A stretch of 64,000 nucleotides of DNA from Pedobacter mucosus (GCF_022200785.1 NZ_CP087585.1:2170001-2234000), one strand, 5' to 3'; positions 35,819 to 46,771 are shown, numbered from the stretch's first letter. The notes: a model not told the origin generated them from the letters alone. Translations and numbers: made by a program.

Positions 35819-36991
35819 TTAAGGTCTAGAATCAGTGATCGGATCTGCAAAGGCTGGCTTTATAGGATCATATATTGCTACGCCAACTCGAGAGTCAGCG
35901 CAACCATAATATAGGTACCATTTATTCTTAAACCAAGCCATGCCCTCAATAAATACTGTCCCATCTACATATTGACCACTTTTTTCGAATGGTTCCATTG
36001 GCCTCAAAAATGGAACATCAAGACGATCTACTAGTTTTGTCGGGTCACTTTTGTCAAATAGCATTTGACCTGCGCTATAAGACTTCGCACTGAATCGCTG
36101 ATCTCCTTGAATGCCCGGATTATTTCGGCCGTTATAAAATAGCACAATACCATTGGGGGTTAGTATAGCCGGTGGGCCGCATTCAGTCATATTGCTATCA
36201 AAGAAGCCCCTGCGTGGAGATGCCAAAATTGATAGCTTACCTTGTTGGTCTACTAGAGGAGTCCAATTCAAAAGATCAGTCGATGTTGCCCCATATACGT
36301 TTCTCTCGCCCCAGTACATGAAATATTGACCATTTATTTTTGTGATTAATTGTTGATCTCCTTCAATTCTCGTCAGTATCGATGCCGACTTTGTTGCAAT
36401 ATTGTGAAACTTACCAGCGTAAGCACTCTTAAATATCGGCCCATGCTTAGTCCAACGCAACAAATCAGTTGATGTTGCAACCCCAAGGCGGGGCACTTTT
36501 CGATTCCATTGGGTATATAACATAACATACCTTCCATCTTCACTCTTTGCAATTCGAGGGTCTTCGCATCCGCCTGGCCATTCGTATTCTTTTTGGCTAT
36601 CGTCTTGAGGATAAAAAACAGGTTCTTTTTTACGTTTAAAATGAATTCCGTCTTTACTTATCGCATAACCGAGACGGGATGTACGAGTGCTAATTTTAAT
36701 ACCACTTCTATCTTCCGACCGGTATAATAATACAATTTTACCCATTATCACGGCTGCTCCAGGGTTAAAGGTGTCATTAGCTTCCCAACCGGTCGCAATG
36801 TTATTCATAGGATCGAAAAAACGGGAATTGGAATCAGGAGAAATGATGGGATTTGCGCCAACAGGCCTTACGAAGCCACCAAATGCCCATTCAGGCAACT
36901 TATTTTGTTCTTGAGCGAATATAGTTGTAACACTGCAAAACGAAACAACTAAGAGAAACGCGCTGTAAAGCTGTTTTTTATTCATCTTCAT
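35819..36991 (-). CDS. glycoside hydrolase family 130-like (mannoside-active)
   Basis: 390 residues with a signal peptide (LYSAFLLVVSFCSVTTIFAQ). The five-bladed propeller shows the GH130 pattern: DTFNPGAAVIMGKIVLLYRSEDRS, SRLGYAISKDGIHF, GGCEDPRI with the catalytic-site Asp, and TECGPPAILT. Family members act on beta-mannosides as phosphorylases or hydrolases; export favours hydrolysis. It starts one base from the SusD stop and is tightly coupled in the operon. Confidence 0.87.
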   Translation of the reverse strand: MKMNKKQLYSAFLLVVSFCSVTTIFAQEQNKLPEWAFGGFVRPVGANPIISPDSNSRFFDPMNNIATGWEANDTFNPGAAVIMGKIVLLYRSEDRSGIKISTRTSRLGYAISKDGIHFKRKKEPVFYPQDDSQKEYEWPGGCEDPRIAKSEDGRYVMLYTQWNRKVPRLGVATSTDLLRWTKHGPIFKSAYAGKFHNIATKSASILTRIEGDQQLITKINGQYFMYWGERNVYGATSTDLLNWTPLVDQQGKLSILASPRRGFFDSNMTECGPPAILTPNGIVLFYNGRNNPGIQGDQRFSAKSYSAGQMLFDKSDPTKLVDRLDVPFLRPMEPFEKSGQYVDGTVFIEGMAWFKNKWYLYYGCADSRVGVAIYDPIKPAFADPITDSRP

Positions 36992-36992
36992 T

Positions 36993-38663
36993 TTAATAAC
37001 CTGGATTTTGAGTTAACTTGACAACTTTGTTCATTTCTGCTTGTGGAATAGGAAAGAAATAATTTTTATCGGTAAAAATACGGCTCTCGACAGTAAATGG
37101 CGTGTAAGTCAACGTTGTGCCCGTTTTGGTAATTTGCATCCCTGATACTGGCTTATTCAAAAAATCGGCTCCTTTTTTCCAGCGACGCACATCAAAAAAT
37201 CGGTGACCTTCAAAACACAGTTCTACACGACGTTCGTTTTGGATTCTATCACGCATTTGAGACTGGGTTAATCCTATAGGTAGGTTGGGCATGCCTGCGC
37301 GATTACGTACCAGATTAATGTAAGTGTATACATCAATAACAGGCCCGCTTGCTTCGTTCAAGGCTTCGGCATAGTTCAGTAATATTTCTGAATACCTGAA
37401 AAATATCCATGGGCGATTACGGTTAACCACCGTTGAGCCTGTGCCAGTAGCCCAGGCTGCACTCTCTGATAAAAACTTACGCATGTAATAGCCGGTCTTC
37501 GTATTATTGACATTGGTAGGCACATTATCTTTTCCGCCAACGAAAGTTTCTACTGCTCTAGATTTAAAGTTCTGTCCATTATAAATTACAAATAAAGCCA
37601 GTCGGGGATCGCGTGCGCTAGCACCAATAGTTGAGTAGGGATCTGTCGCCGAATAACCAGAGGTATTATCCGTGATTGGCTTTCCGCTGACTTTCATTTC
37701 AAAAGCATTAACCAATTCTTGTGTGGGATTGGTTCGCCCTTTTGCACCATCATAGCTAATGGGGGCATTATTACTCTCAATAGAGTTAACTGCGCTTACA
37801 TTGGTTGCGAAAATCACCTCTCGGCTGTAGTTAGAGGCGGCAACTGAAAAATCCCATAGACTTGCCAATTGAGCTACAGTTAAAAGGGAGTTTTTATTTA
37901 AATCTATGAGTTGTTTGGCAGCGGCGGCAGCGCTAGCCCATTTGCTTATCTCGCCAGTAGGATTATAAAGCGGGCTTGCCACATAAAGCAATGCCCGTGA
38001 TTTTAGCGCCAAAGCAGCGCCGGCAGTTGCACGACCTTTATCGGCCGCGCCCCAATCGGCTTGCGATTCTGGTAAAACTTTTATTGCCTCGTCGCAATCT
38101 GCTGTTATCTGGGCAACTACTTGGTCTACAGTGTTCTTGGGAACATCAAGATCATCGATAGTTGTGTACGATCGTGTAGCCAAAATGACTGCTCCATATC
38201 TTTTCATAAGTTCAAAGTGGTACATCGCCCTTAAAAAATAAGCTTCCCCCTTCAATTTAGGAATGTCTGTAGCGGGTGTAATCGCACTGTTTGCACTTTT
38301 CTCCAAAAAAAGGTTGGTCTTGCGGATATAGGTATACATGTTGCTATACTGATCATCAATTGTACGCAATGCGCCCCAAGTACCGTTGTTAATGATGTTG
38401 ATTGCAGAGTTAGCGTTAGAATTAACTGCCTCATCTGATGCCGAAGCTAACAATGCTCCATCATTATCAACATTATAGCTATTAATCAAGCCGGCATAGG
38501 TTGTATTTAAAAAACCACGCGAGTTGCGATCGGAATTCCAAACATCTTCTTCTCGAATAGTACCATCGGTATAATCGAAACTCAAGTAATCTTTTTTACA
38601 GCTTGAAAAGGCCACAAGAATTAACAAAAGCCATTTTATCTTATATTGATTTTTCATGTTCAT
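36993..38663 (-). CDS. SusD/RagB-family surface lipoprotein (pair 1)
   Basis: 556 residues. A lipoprotein signal (LLLILVAFSSCKKDYL, lipobox Cys) precedes the SusD TPR fold: KLKGEAYFLRAMYHFELMKRYGAV and the C-terminal NERRVELCFEGHRFFDVRRW. It forms the lid of the SusC transporter encoded 15 bases upstream and binds glycan at the surface. Confidence 0.95.
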   Translation of the reverse strand: MNMKNQYKIKWLLLILVAFSSCKKDYLSFDYTDGTIREEDVWNSDRNSRGFLNTTYAGLINSYNVDNDGALLASASDEAVNSNANSAINIINNGTWGALRTIDDQYSNMYTYIRKTNLFLEKSANSAITPATDIPKLKGEAYFLRAMYHFELMKRYGAVILATRSYTTIDDLDVPKNTVDQVVAQITADCDEAIKVLPESQADWGAADKGRATAGAALALKSRALLYVASPLYNPTGEISKWASAAAAAKQLIDLNKNSLLTVAQLASLWDFSVAASNYSREVIFATNVSAVNSIESNNAPISYDGAKGRTNPTQELVNAFEMKVSGKPITDNTSGYSATDPYSTIGASARDPRLALFVIYNGQNFKSRAVETFVGGKDNVPTNVNNTKTGYYMRKFLSESAAWATGTGSTVVNRNRPWIFFRYSEILLNYAEALNEASGPVIDVYTYINLVRNRAGMPNLPIGLTQSQMRDRIQNERRVELCFEGHRFFDVRRWKKGADFLNKPVSGMQITKTGTTLTYTPFTVESRIFTDKNYFFPIPQAEMNKVVKLTQNPGY

Positions 38664-38678
38664 TTCTTTTATAAATCA

Positions 38679-41600
38679 TTAGTGAAAAGCTACACTTAAT
38701 CCCAAAGTGTAGGTTTTAGCATAAGGATAAGTTGTGCCCCTGCCAGCAATGTTCACTTCAGGATCAACACCAATACCCAAATCATTGGTTGTAAAAATAT
38801 TCAATCCACCTACATATAGGCGAGCACTACTCACTCTTAACCTTGAAGTCAGCGAAGGAGGAAGATTGATGCCGACTTCTAGGGATTTTAACCGCAGGTA
38901 ATCACCAGACCGCAGCCAGAAATCGGAAGATGCCGTATTGTTACCACGATCGGCTATCCCTAGTCTTGGGTACTTCGCATTAACTGCATTTACCGGAGTA
39001 AAACGGTCTAGGCTTTCCTGGTTAAAGGAGCTCGGACCGCTATTAACCAAACCTTGTATATTAAGCGTTCGACCGACTACACCCTGGAATTGGAAAATCA
39101 GATCAAAAATACCATAACGAAAATTACTGCCAAAGCCATAATAAGTATTGGGAAGAACTGACTTATCAATCCGCACCTGATCATTATTATCAATAATACC
39201 ATCAGGAATACCATTAGGCCCGCCAACATCTTTGTATTTAATATCTCCAGGCGCTATCTTGCCCGAAAGAGTTTGTTTGGGGTGGCTGTCTATATCTGCC
39301 TGCGACTGGAAGAGTCCGTCTGATAAAAACACTAAGGTTGAACCCGCAATATGTCCGATTGTTTGTTGGTAAGGAGGGATACCAACGGTTCTATCCGCTA
39401 AGATCTTGCTTTTTGATAAGAGCAGGTTTCCATTAAAATCTATGATCAGCTTACCAATTGTTTTGGTATAAAAGGTAGATATTTCTATCCCTTTACTTTG
39501 CACTGTTCCACCGTTCACTAAACCGGCACTCTGACCAATTAAGCTCGGATAAACACTACCAGTTAATATATCACTCCGCCTGGTGTAATAAAAATCTGCT
39601 GTTATTCCAAATGAATTATTTAAAAGTCGTGCATCAAACCCAGCGTTAAGCATCCTTATCGTTTCCCAGGTAAGATTTGGATTACCTAAATTTGCCTCGG
39701 ATGCAGAATTTGTAGCTGCTGGCGTTGTGCCGAAGCTGTAACCGCCGCTGCTGAGGTTGCGATTATAAAAACTCTCAAAAGGGAATCTTGCGCCGTCGAT
39801 ATCGCCATTTCCTACGGTACCATAAGAACTTCGAATCTTTAAATAGCTAATTGCTGGTATAGTTTTCATAAACGCTTCATCAGACATTATCCAGCCTGCC
39901 GAAACTGCGGGAAAAAAACCATAACGTTTTTTAGGAGCAAAATTTTCTGAGCCGGAATAACCAGCAGTAAACTCAGCAAAATAGCGCTGCTTGTAATTAT
40001 AATTCAGGCGTCCAGCAAGACCCTGATTACGAAAGTCTAAACGTTCGGGTGCTTTGTCGGCAAAACGCTGCCCTCTCACTGATACATTTAAGGTATGGTT
40101 GCCTATGATTTTATCATAATCGAAACCTGCCCAAAACTCATTTTGCAAAGCATTATTTCCATAAGTAGTGGTACGGTAAGCCACTGGGCTAGCTGTTTGA
40201 TAGTTAGCTGGTGAAGCTAATGTCAGATCGGATACAGTGTATTGCTGGGTAAGCCCTGAAATATAGTTGCCCACTCCATCATAAGATCCCAACACGTTGA
40301 AAGACAAACCTGGCACCCAAAAATCCAGTTTTTGCTTGACGCTTAATGTTGCCAGTAGCACCCGGTTTTCATCACTTACATAACCGCTTTGCTGTAATAA
40401 GCCTAATGGATTCTTAAGGTATTGCGATGTACCACCAAGCGTGCCATCTGTGTTTGTGACCGGAAAAGCATTTGGTGGCGTATTAAAGATAGTGTTCACT
40501 ACGTCGGTAAGGCCAGTTCCTGGTGTAAGCCGATTTTCAGTTCTGATGCCTGCATTTAGGCTTATGGTAAGGTACTTGCTGGCTTCGAAATCGATATTAC
40601 CACGAAAATTAAGTTTCTTAAACCCAATGTTTGAATTATAACTTGGAGTTTCTGTATTCTTGAGCAAACCTCCCTGATTAAGGTAGCTGACCGATGCAAA
40701 ATAGCGTACAGTGCTTTTACCTCCACCCATAGAAAATGCATAGCGTTGAATGGGTGCTGTTTTGCGCAAATAATCTGAAACATAATTGTTATTGGGGAAT
40801 AAGTAAGGTGAGGTATTGTTTCGATACGCATCTAATGCCTCCTGATTATAGATTGCCGTGCCCCCGTCATTTACTGTGGCCTCATTATAAAGAGTAGCGA
40901 AATCAAACGAATTAAGTGGACGGATCAAATTTGTAGCCTGTTGAAAGCCTACCTGGGTGTCGAAGCGGATGTAAGACCGGGTTGGATCACCTTTTTTGGT
41001 AGTTACCATTACTACACCGTTGCCACCACGAAGACCATACCATGCTAATGTGGCGGCATCTTTCAGCACAGTTATACTCTCTACCTCACTTAGGTCCATA
41101 TCACCATACTCCCTTTCCGTTCCATCTACAAAGATTCTAGCATTATTGGCTGCTAGCGAATTAATACTGCGTACCATTACCGTTGTAGCAGTAGTACCAG
41201 GTGCGGTACCAACCTGAGATTGGTACAGACCAGAAACGCGACCTGAAAAAAGATTTCGAAGGTCATTAGTGGGTAGCTGCGGAATTTTACTGCTGTTGAT
41301 CACGGTAACTGCGGCAGAAACCTCTCTCTTTTTCCGGGTTGCAAAGGGAATTGCTACATTATCTTCTTCACCTGCATCTGCTGGAGCCGCCTGGATGATA
41401 ATACGTAGCGGGCTGCCGCCTTCAGTTAATAGTTGTTGTGTGGTGAGATAGCCCGGCATTTTTAATACCAATACATCATTAGTACTGCCTTTAATGCTAA
41501 ATTCGCCTTTTCTATTGGTCTGTGTTTGACCAGCTTTTTCTTGAATAAAAATGGTTACGCCAAATACTGGGGCGTCACGAAGATCAACCACAACGCCATT

Positions 41601-41708
41601 AAAAATAATGATTTGCTTGTCTGCATTTTCCTGCTGTGCTTGCGCCTGTATTACTAAAGCAAGGCATAGTAGAGGAAATAGCAGTATATATTTGCTAAAA
41701 AATTTCAT
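38679..41708 (-). CDS. SusC/RagA TonB-linked outer-membrane transporter (pair 1)
   Basis: 1009 residues. A signal peptide, a carboxypeptidase-regulatory-like domain (FNGVVVDLRDAPVFGVTIFI), a plug (RDLR.LFSGRVSGLYQSQ, IFVDGTEREYGDMDLSEVES, WYGLRGGNGVVMVTTKKG) and a 22-strand-type barrel ending in a terminal hydrophobic strand (LGLSVAFH). The region before the plug is atypical (ATRKKREVSAAVTVINSSKI instead of the usual EVVVVGYG box). It imports oligosaccharides with the paired SusD. Confidence 0.94.
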   Translation of the reverse strand: MKFFSKYILLFPLLCLALVIQAQAQQENADKQIIIFNGVVVDLRDAPVFGVTIFIQEKAGQTQTNRKGEFSIKGSTNDVLVLKMPGYLTTQQLLTEGGSPLRIIIQAAPADAGEEDNVAIPFATRKKREVSAAVTVINSSKIPQLPTNDLRNLFSGRVSGLYQSQVGTAPGTTATTVMVRSINSLAANNARIFVDGTEREYGDMDLSEVESITVLKDAATLAWYGLRGGNGVVMVTTKKGDPTRSYIRFDTQVGFQQATNLIRPLNSFDFATLYNEATVNDGGTAIYNQEALDAYRNNTSPYLFPNNNYVSDYLRKTAPIQRYAFSMGGGKSTVRYFASVSYLNQGGLLKNTETPSYNSNIGFKKLNFRGNIDFEASKYLTISLNAGIRTENRLTPGTGLTDVVNTIFNTPPNAFPVTNTDGTLGGTSQYLKNPLGLLQQSGYVSDENRVLLATLSVKQKLDFWVPGLSFNVLGSYDGVGNYISGLTQQYTVSDLTLASPANYQTASPVAYRTTTYGNNALQNEFWAGFDYDKIIGNHTLNVSVRGQRFADKAPERLDFRNQGLAGRLNYNYKQRYFAEFTAGYSGSENFAPKKRYGFFPAVSAGWIMSDEAFMKTIPAISYLKIRSSYGTVGNGDIDGARFPFESFYNRNLSSGGYSFGTTPAATNSASEANLGNPNLTWETIRMLNAGFDARLLNNSFGITADFYYTRRSDILTGSVYPSLIGQSAGLVNGGTVQSKGIEISTFYTKTIGKLIIDFNGNLLLSKSKILADRTVGIPPYQQTIGHIAGSTLVFLSDGLFQSQADIDSHPKQTLSGKIAPGDIKYKDVGGPNGIPDGIIDNNDQVRIDKSVLPNTYYGFGSNFRYGIFDLIFQFQGVVGRTLNIQGLVNSGPSSFNQESLDRFTPVNAVNAKYPRLGIADRGNNTASSDFWLRSGDYLRLKSLEVGINLPPSLTSRLRVSSARLYVGGLNIFTTNDLGIGVDPEVNIAGRGTTYPYAKTYTLGLSVAFH

Positions 41709-41749
41709 ACGATTTGATTGAAAATTATTGGTTAATAAGCCATTAAATT

Positions 41750-43438
41750 TTACCAGCCTGGATTTTGCAATAAGATGCCTTTGGATTTGTTGATCTCGCT
41801 TAGTGGTATTGGATAAAGATATTGTCTCTCCTGAAAAGGGTTACGCTGATAAGCGGCCTCTACGGGAACAATACTGTAGGTAAAACCGGTTCCATTTTTT
41901 ACAACGTTCATGGCAGTAAGGGTTTGAGATACCAGCTCTGCACCTTTTTTCCAGCGCATGATATCCCACCACCGTATATCTTCAAAAGCAAACTCAACGC
42001 CCCTTTCATTGTGAATGCGGGTTCGCATATCTGCTTTACTTAAACCTGCAGGTAAACCGGGCATCCCTACACGAGCCCTCACCTGATTAATATATTGATA
42101 GACTTCTACAGTGGGGCCGTTAGCTTCATTTTGAGCTTCGGCATAATTGAGCAGCACCTCTGCATAACGGAAATAAATGTAGTTGATCAGGGTGCGGGCA
42201 GTTGCGCCAGCCTTATAAATCTCCGGCCATAATTTTTTGCAATAATAACGGGTGCGCGTGTAGCTGATAGGGCCAATCTTAAAATCAGTGCCACCTTCAA
42301 ACATCTGGATTTGGCGACTTTGCCAAGTCATATTATTATAGATAATATTGGCATAAAAACGTGGATCACGGTTAACATAGGGATCTTGCAGGTTATAGCC
42401 TGAGCCAGCCATGTTTATCGGAGAACTACTGATAATAGGGCCTGTAGGTGTGTTACGTTTAACAGCTTCATAAAGATCAACATGATTTTGCGTTGGATTA
42501 AGCAACCCTTGCGCACCACCTGAACCAACAGACATGATAAAGTCGTTCATAAATCCACTCAACTGTCGGGGCGCACGCACCTTGATCATGATATATTCTG
42601 GAGAATTATCAACGTTCAGCAAATTTGTATAATCGGGTTGAAGCGCATATTTATTCATGTCGATGATCTCTTTAGAGGCCGCCGCAGCCAAGCTCCATTT
42701 AGCGGCATCACCAGATGGATTGTGTATAGGACTGGCATCTAACATTAGCAAACGGGATCGTAACGCCTTAACCGCTCCAACTGTAGGCCGCCCGTAATTA
42801 CCAGCATCCCAATCGGTGGAAGGTGCATAGTTTTTTGATGATTCCACTTTTAATATATCCTCAGCGCTCTTAAGATCCTTTAAAATAAAATTTACGGTCT
42901 CCTCATAGCTATTTCTTGGAACATCGATATCCTCTATAGCACTATATACTCTGTCTGTTATAATTACTCCGCCGTAACGTTTCACCAGTTCAAAATAAAA
43001 CATGGCACGTAGGAAGTACATTTGAGCGATTATTATTTTTGGATTATATATACTGCCAGACCATGGTACTTCATCTACTTTGGCTAATACAGTATTTACG
43101 ATTCTGATGCCTTGATACATTCTAGGATAGGTAGTGCCAACATCAGGGTTGGCACCGAGGTAACTGCCAGACCAAAGAGGGGTTAAAGCTACCATCACAC
43201 CGGTGGCTTCATCGCTGAGCTGCCCAGTGGTGCCTTTATAGGTATCTTGCAAACGGGCATAATCATCAATCATAAAATTGTAGGCATTATCTGCAAAACG
43301 TGCGGTTAGCACAGGGTCTGCAAATACCTTATCGTCTGGCAGTGTAGTGCCTAGGTCCAACTGCAGGTAATCTTTTTTGCAACCGGCTTGGCCGATCAGC
43401 ACTATTAACAAACAGCAGGTAAAAATTTTCTTCATCAT
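41750..43438 (-). CDS. SusD/RagB-family surface lipoprotein (pair 2)
   Basis: 562 residues from the ATG at 43438. This start puts the lipoprotein signal MMKKIFTCCLLIVLIGQAGC at the N-terminus; an upstream in-frame ATG at 43462 overlaps the SusC stop. Typical motifs are AQMYFLRAMFYFELVKRYGG and NERGVEFAFEDIRWWDIMRW. It partners the SusC just upstream. It is clearly diverged from the other SusD, so the locus may take up two glycan fragments. Confidence 0.95.
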   Translation of the reverse strand: MMKKIFTCCLLIVLIGQAGCKKDYLQLDLGTTLPDDKVFADPVLTARFADNAYNFMIDDYARLQDTYKGTTGQLSDEATGVMVALTPLWSGSYLGANPDVGTTYPRMYQGIRIVNTVLAKVDEVPWSGSIYNPKIIIAQMYFLRAMFYFELVKRYGGVIITDRVYSAIEDIDVPRNSYEETVNFILKDLKSAEDILKVESSKNYAPSTDWDAGNYGRPTVGAVKALRSRLLMLDASPIHNPSGDAAKWSLAAAASKEIIDMNKYALQPDYTNLLNVDNSPEYIMIKVRAPRQLSGFMNDFIMSVGSGGAQGLLNPTQNHVDLYEAVKRNTPTGPIISSSPINMAGSGYNLQDPYVNRDPRFYANIIYNNMTWQSRQIQMFEGGTDFKIGPISYTRTRYYCKKLWPEIYKAGATARTLINYIYFRYAEVLLNYAEAQNEANGPTVEVYQYINQVRARVGMPGLPAGLSKADMRTRIHNERGVEFAFEDIRWWDIMRWKKGAELVSQTLTAMNVVKNGTGFTYSIVPVEAAYQRNPFQERQYLYPIPLSEINKSKGILLQNPGW

Positions 43439-43448
43439 AACGTTCAAA

Positions 43449-46400
43449 TTAGAATTGCACATTGATACTTAAATTATACACTTTAGGTAAGGGATAAATA
43501 GACGAGTAGCCTACACCATTAACAGTTGTACCGTTAGCAATCTCGGGATCCAACCCGCCCTTGAACTTGGTCCAAGTGTATAAGTTTTGTCCAGTAAATA
43601 TTACTCTCACGCTTTTTACACTCAAGCTTCTTGATACGGCGGCGGGTAATTGATAAGCTAATTCTACGTTTCTTAGTTTTACATACTGGGAGTTTTGGAG
43701 TAAAAATGAGTTTAACGAATAGCTGGGGTTATTTTGGTAGTTTGAAGGCTTTGCAACTGGCCAGCTAGCGGTGGCGTTATCAGCCGGCGATTGCCATCTG
43801 CCAAGCATTGGCGTGTAAACCTGAAAACGGCCACTTTCTAATGGCAATACATTGGAATTTACCTCAAAAGCGCCTTGAAAAAGAGCTGATAATGACCATC
43901 CCTTGTAACTTATGGTAGGCTGGATGCCAAGTATATCTTGGGGAATATCGGTTCCACCAACTGCTACTCTATCTTGAACATCAATTACACCATCGCCGTT
44001 GGTGTCCTGATATTTTAGATCGCCGGGAATAACTTTATTTCCGGTAACATTGTTAACTGGGCTGTTTGCTATATCAGCAGCGTCTTGATAAAAACCAATA
44101 GCTTTGTAGGCGATATATTGACCTAAGCGCGTGCCGATTAAACTTTGATATCCTGGTAAATTAACAGCTTCGTCAGCAGTGATAACTTCATTTTGGTAAT
44201 GAGAGTATTGAACGTTGATACCATAATTAAAGTTTGCGTTACGGCTGTTAAAAGACAGTTCTGATTCATAACCCTTATTGTAATTTGACCCGTAATTAAC
44301 GATAGGCAATGTAGCACCATAAGTTAATGGTTCAGAATTTGTACGGCGCAAAGTAATGTCTGTCCGTTCCTCATCATAAATATCAGCGGTTAATTTTAAC
44401 TGGTTCTTGAAGAAGTTGGCTTCGAAACCAATGTTCCTTTTCAGTGAATTTTCCCAAGTGATATCAGGGTTTCCAAATTGGCTTTGGTACACCACCGAAT
44501 TAGCCGTAGGACTGGATCCGTTTCCAAAATATACAATCGTATTCGCTGCAGATGCGCCGCCACTTGCATTTACGCCTCCGCCTCCATTGGTATAGTTGCT
44601 ATTATATAGAAAACGGGTTTCGCCGGTCACCGCTGGATTAGAATACCCGGTTTTTCCCCACGAGCCTCTGATCTTAAGAAAGGAAATCCATTCGATATTT
44701 TTAATAAAAGGCTCTTCGCTTACGTTGTAGGCTGCAGAAACAGATGGGAAAAACCCATAACGCTTGCCTGCTGCGAAATTCTCCGACCCATTATAGGCTC
44801 CATTAAATTCTACAAAATATTTGCCTCCAAAATTGTACTTAGTGCTTAAAACCACACCTTGGTTGGCGAAAGGCGCATTGGCAACATTACGCTGAACACC
44901 TCGCTCTTCTCTTTGCGCCACGGTTAATACAGATACATGATGTTGTTTAAACGTTTTATCATAATTAAAGCCCAATTGGATGTTTGATTTATTGTAACCA
45001 TCACGACTGGTAAGTACGGCGCCTAAATTATCATTGTAAAAACCTGGAAAAGGAACCAATGCTCCTGTTGTAGCATCAACTTGATATTTAGCATATGTGC
45101 CCGATTGCGCTCTTAAACCTATAATAAATGCGTCGAGACCTAAAGTGCCTTTAAAACTTAGCCCTTTGGTTATCATATCCAGCTTCTGATTTAACACAAA
45201 CACACTTTCTATAGTGTTGTTGATATTATTAAAATAGCCGTTTCGCGTAAGTTGCGAATAAGGATTAAAGGTATTAACTCCTATTTTGGGATTTTCTATG
45301 TTGTTATATTGATCATCTAGGGCGATTAATTCAGGCGTTGAACGACTAGTATATTCTGGGTAAAAGGGAATTGCCCATGCTGGGATTGCCAAAATCCTAC
45401 TTATTAGTGCTGTTGTACCGGACAAATCACCTGTACCAGTTGTTCCTCCACGGATACCACGAGTATCTTCCAGTCGGCCACCAAACTTAATACTGAAAAC
45501 CGTAGACTTGGTTAAGTTAAAATCTAAGTTACTGCGAAAATTATAGCGCGTAAAAGAGTTTGAGGTTTTATACCCATTGATGGGTTGGAAATTTTTATAC
45601 ATCCCATCCTCAAACAAATAGCCAAGTGATACAAAGAAAGTAGCAAACTTCGTTCCACCGCTAAAACTGAGGTTGTGCTGAGTACGTAACCAGTTATTTT
45701 TAGTAACGGCCTTGTACCAATTTACATCTGGAAAGCGCAGCGGATCCGAATGGTCTTGAAATTTAATTAGATCTTCATCTTGGAAAGTACGTTGTGAGGG
45801 TGTGTACAATCCTGCTGCAATCATATTATTCTCCCCTTCCGTTTGATAGAATGCTGCATCATATGCGTTTACAATACTAGGTAGCCCCGTTAATTGTACC
45901 AAACCCGTTCCGCCTGAATAAGATATGCCAAGTGCGCCATTTTTACCGACCTTGGTTGTGACTACGATGACACCGTTTCCCGCCTTGATGCCATACAGTG
46001 CCGTCGCAGATGCATCTTTTAATACGCTAATTGATTCAATCTCGTTTGCATCAATATTACCAAAGGATGTCCGCTCTACTCCATCGACGATGATCAGTGC
46101 TGCAGAATTGGCCGAAGCTCGGCCCCTTATGAAAATATCAGCAGCATTGCTACCTGGTAAACCGTTGCCTTGGCGAGTAACCACACCTGGGATTTTTCCG
46201 ATAATGGCATTCGTTAAATCTGCAACCGGAGCCTTTACCAGTTCTTTACCTGACAACGTGCTATAGGCAGCGGTTTGCTCGCTACGCTTTTGCGTGGAAC
46301 CGAAGGCTAATACTACCACCTCGCCAAGATTACCCGCTGAACTGATAAGTCTAATTGTTATGCTAGCGGTAGCAGGCATCTCTACCGTGGAAAAGCCAAT

Positions 46401-46757
46401 ATAGGAGACCACCAGAATTGCGCCAGCTGGCACCGTGATACTGAATGTACCATCTGGTTGCGTTGTTGTGCCTCTTTGCGTATCTTTGAGTTTGATTGAA
46501 ACTCCTGGTAGCGCTTCTCCTTTTTCATCTACAACTTTACCATTTACCACGATGTCGGCATTTGCAAAAGGAATTGGCGAAATGGCAATCAATTCGTTGC
46601 TTAGCTTGGGTAAACAAACATGCTCTTCGGGAAAGCCCTCTGATGCAAAAGCGTTAAAACTGTATACAACAGTTAACAAGAAAATACATTTGAACAGCTG
46701 GAAAAATTTAGTAGGTAGGTTGATAGAATGGACTGAACTAATAAGTCCTTTTTTCAT
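43449..46757 (-). CDS. SusC/RagA TonB-linked outer-membrane transporter (pair 2)
   Basis: 1102 residues, the first gene of the operon. A long N-terminus (about 65 residues) contains the signal segment CIFLLTVVYSFNAFAS. Then come VVNGKVVDEKGEALPGVSIK, a SusC box-like LGEVVVLAFGSTQKRSEQTA, the plug (PGVVTRQGNGLPGSNAADIFIRGR in pieces, YGIKAGNGVIVVTTK) and the barrel. It works with the SusD that follows. Candidate regulatory boxes are at 46772-46789 and 46832-46849. Confidence 0.95.
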   Translation of the reverse strand: MKKGLISSVHSINLPTKFFQLFKCIFLLTVVYSFNAFASEGFPEEHVCLPKLSNELIAISPIPFANADIVVNGKVVDEKGEALPGVSIKLKDTQRGTTTQPDGTFSITVPAGAILVVSYIGFSTVEMPATASITIRLISSAGNLGEVVVLAFGSTQKRSEQTAAYSTLSGKELVKAPVADLTNAIIGKIPGVVTRQGNGLPGSNAADIFIRGRASANSAALIIVDGVERTSFGNIDANEIESISVLKDASATALYGIKAGNGVIVVTTKVGKNGALGISYSGGTGLVQLTGLPSIVNAYDAAFYQTEGENNMIAAGLYTPSQRTFQDEDLIKFQDHSDPLRFPDVNWYKAVTKNNWLRTQHNLSFSGGTKFATFFVSLGYLFEDGMYKNFQPINGYKTSNSFTRYNFRSNLDFNLTKSTVFSIKFGGRLEDTRGIRGGTTGTGDLSGTTALISRILAIPAWAIPFYPEYTSRSTPELIALDDQYNNIENPKIGVNTFNPYSQLTRNGYFNNINNTIESVFVLNQKLDMITKGLSFKGTLGLDAFIIGLRAQSGTYAKYQVDATTGALVPFPGFYNDNLGAVLTSRDGYNKSNIQLGFNYDKTFKQHHVSVLTVAQREERGVQRNVANAPFANQGVVLSTKYNFGGKYFVEFNGAYNGSENFAAGKRYGFFPSVSAAYNVSEEPFIKNIEWISFLKIRGSWGKTGYSNPAVTGETRFLYNSNYTNGGGGVNASGGASAANTIVYFGNGSSPTANSVVYQSQFGNPDITWENSLKRNIGFEANFFKNQLKLTADIYDEERTDITLRRTNSEPLTYGATLPIVNYGSNYNKGYESELSFNSRNANFNYGINVQYSHYQNEVITADEAVNLPGYQSLIGTRLGQYIAYKAIGFYQDAADIANSPVNNVTGNKVIPGDLKYQDTNGDGVIDVQDRVAVGGTDIPQDILGIQPTISYKGWSLSALFQGAFEVNSNVLPLESGRFQVYTPMLGRWQSPADNATASWPVAKPSNYQNNPSYSLNSFLLQNSQYVKLRNVELAYQLPAAVSRSLSVKSVRVIFTGQNLYTWTKFKGGLDPEIANGTTVNGVGYSSIYPLPKVYNLSINVQF

Positions 46758-46771
46758 AACTTTACATTTCT

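Noticed and set aside
43439..43462. Longer start of the second SusD
   Set aside because: It overlaps the SusC stop and would place eight extra residues before the lipoprotein signal.
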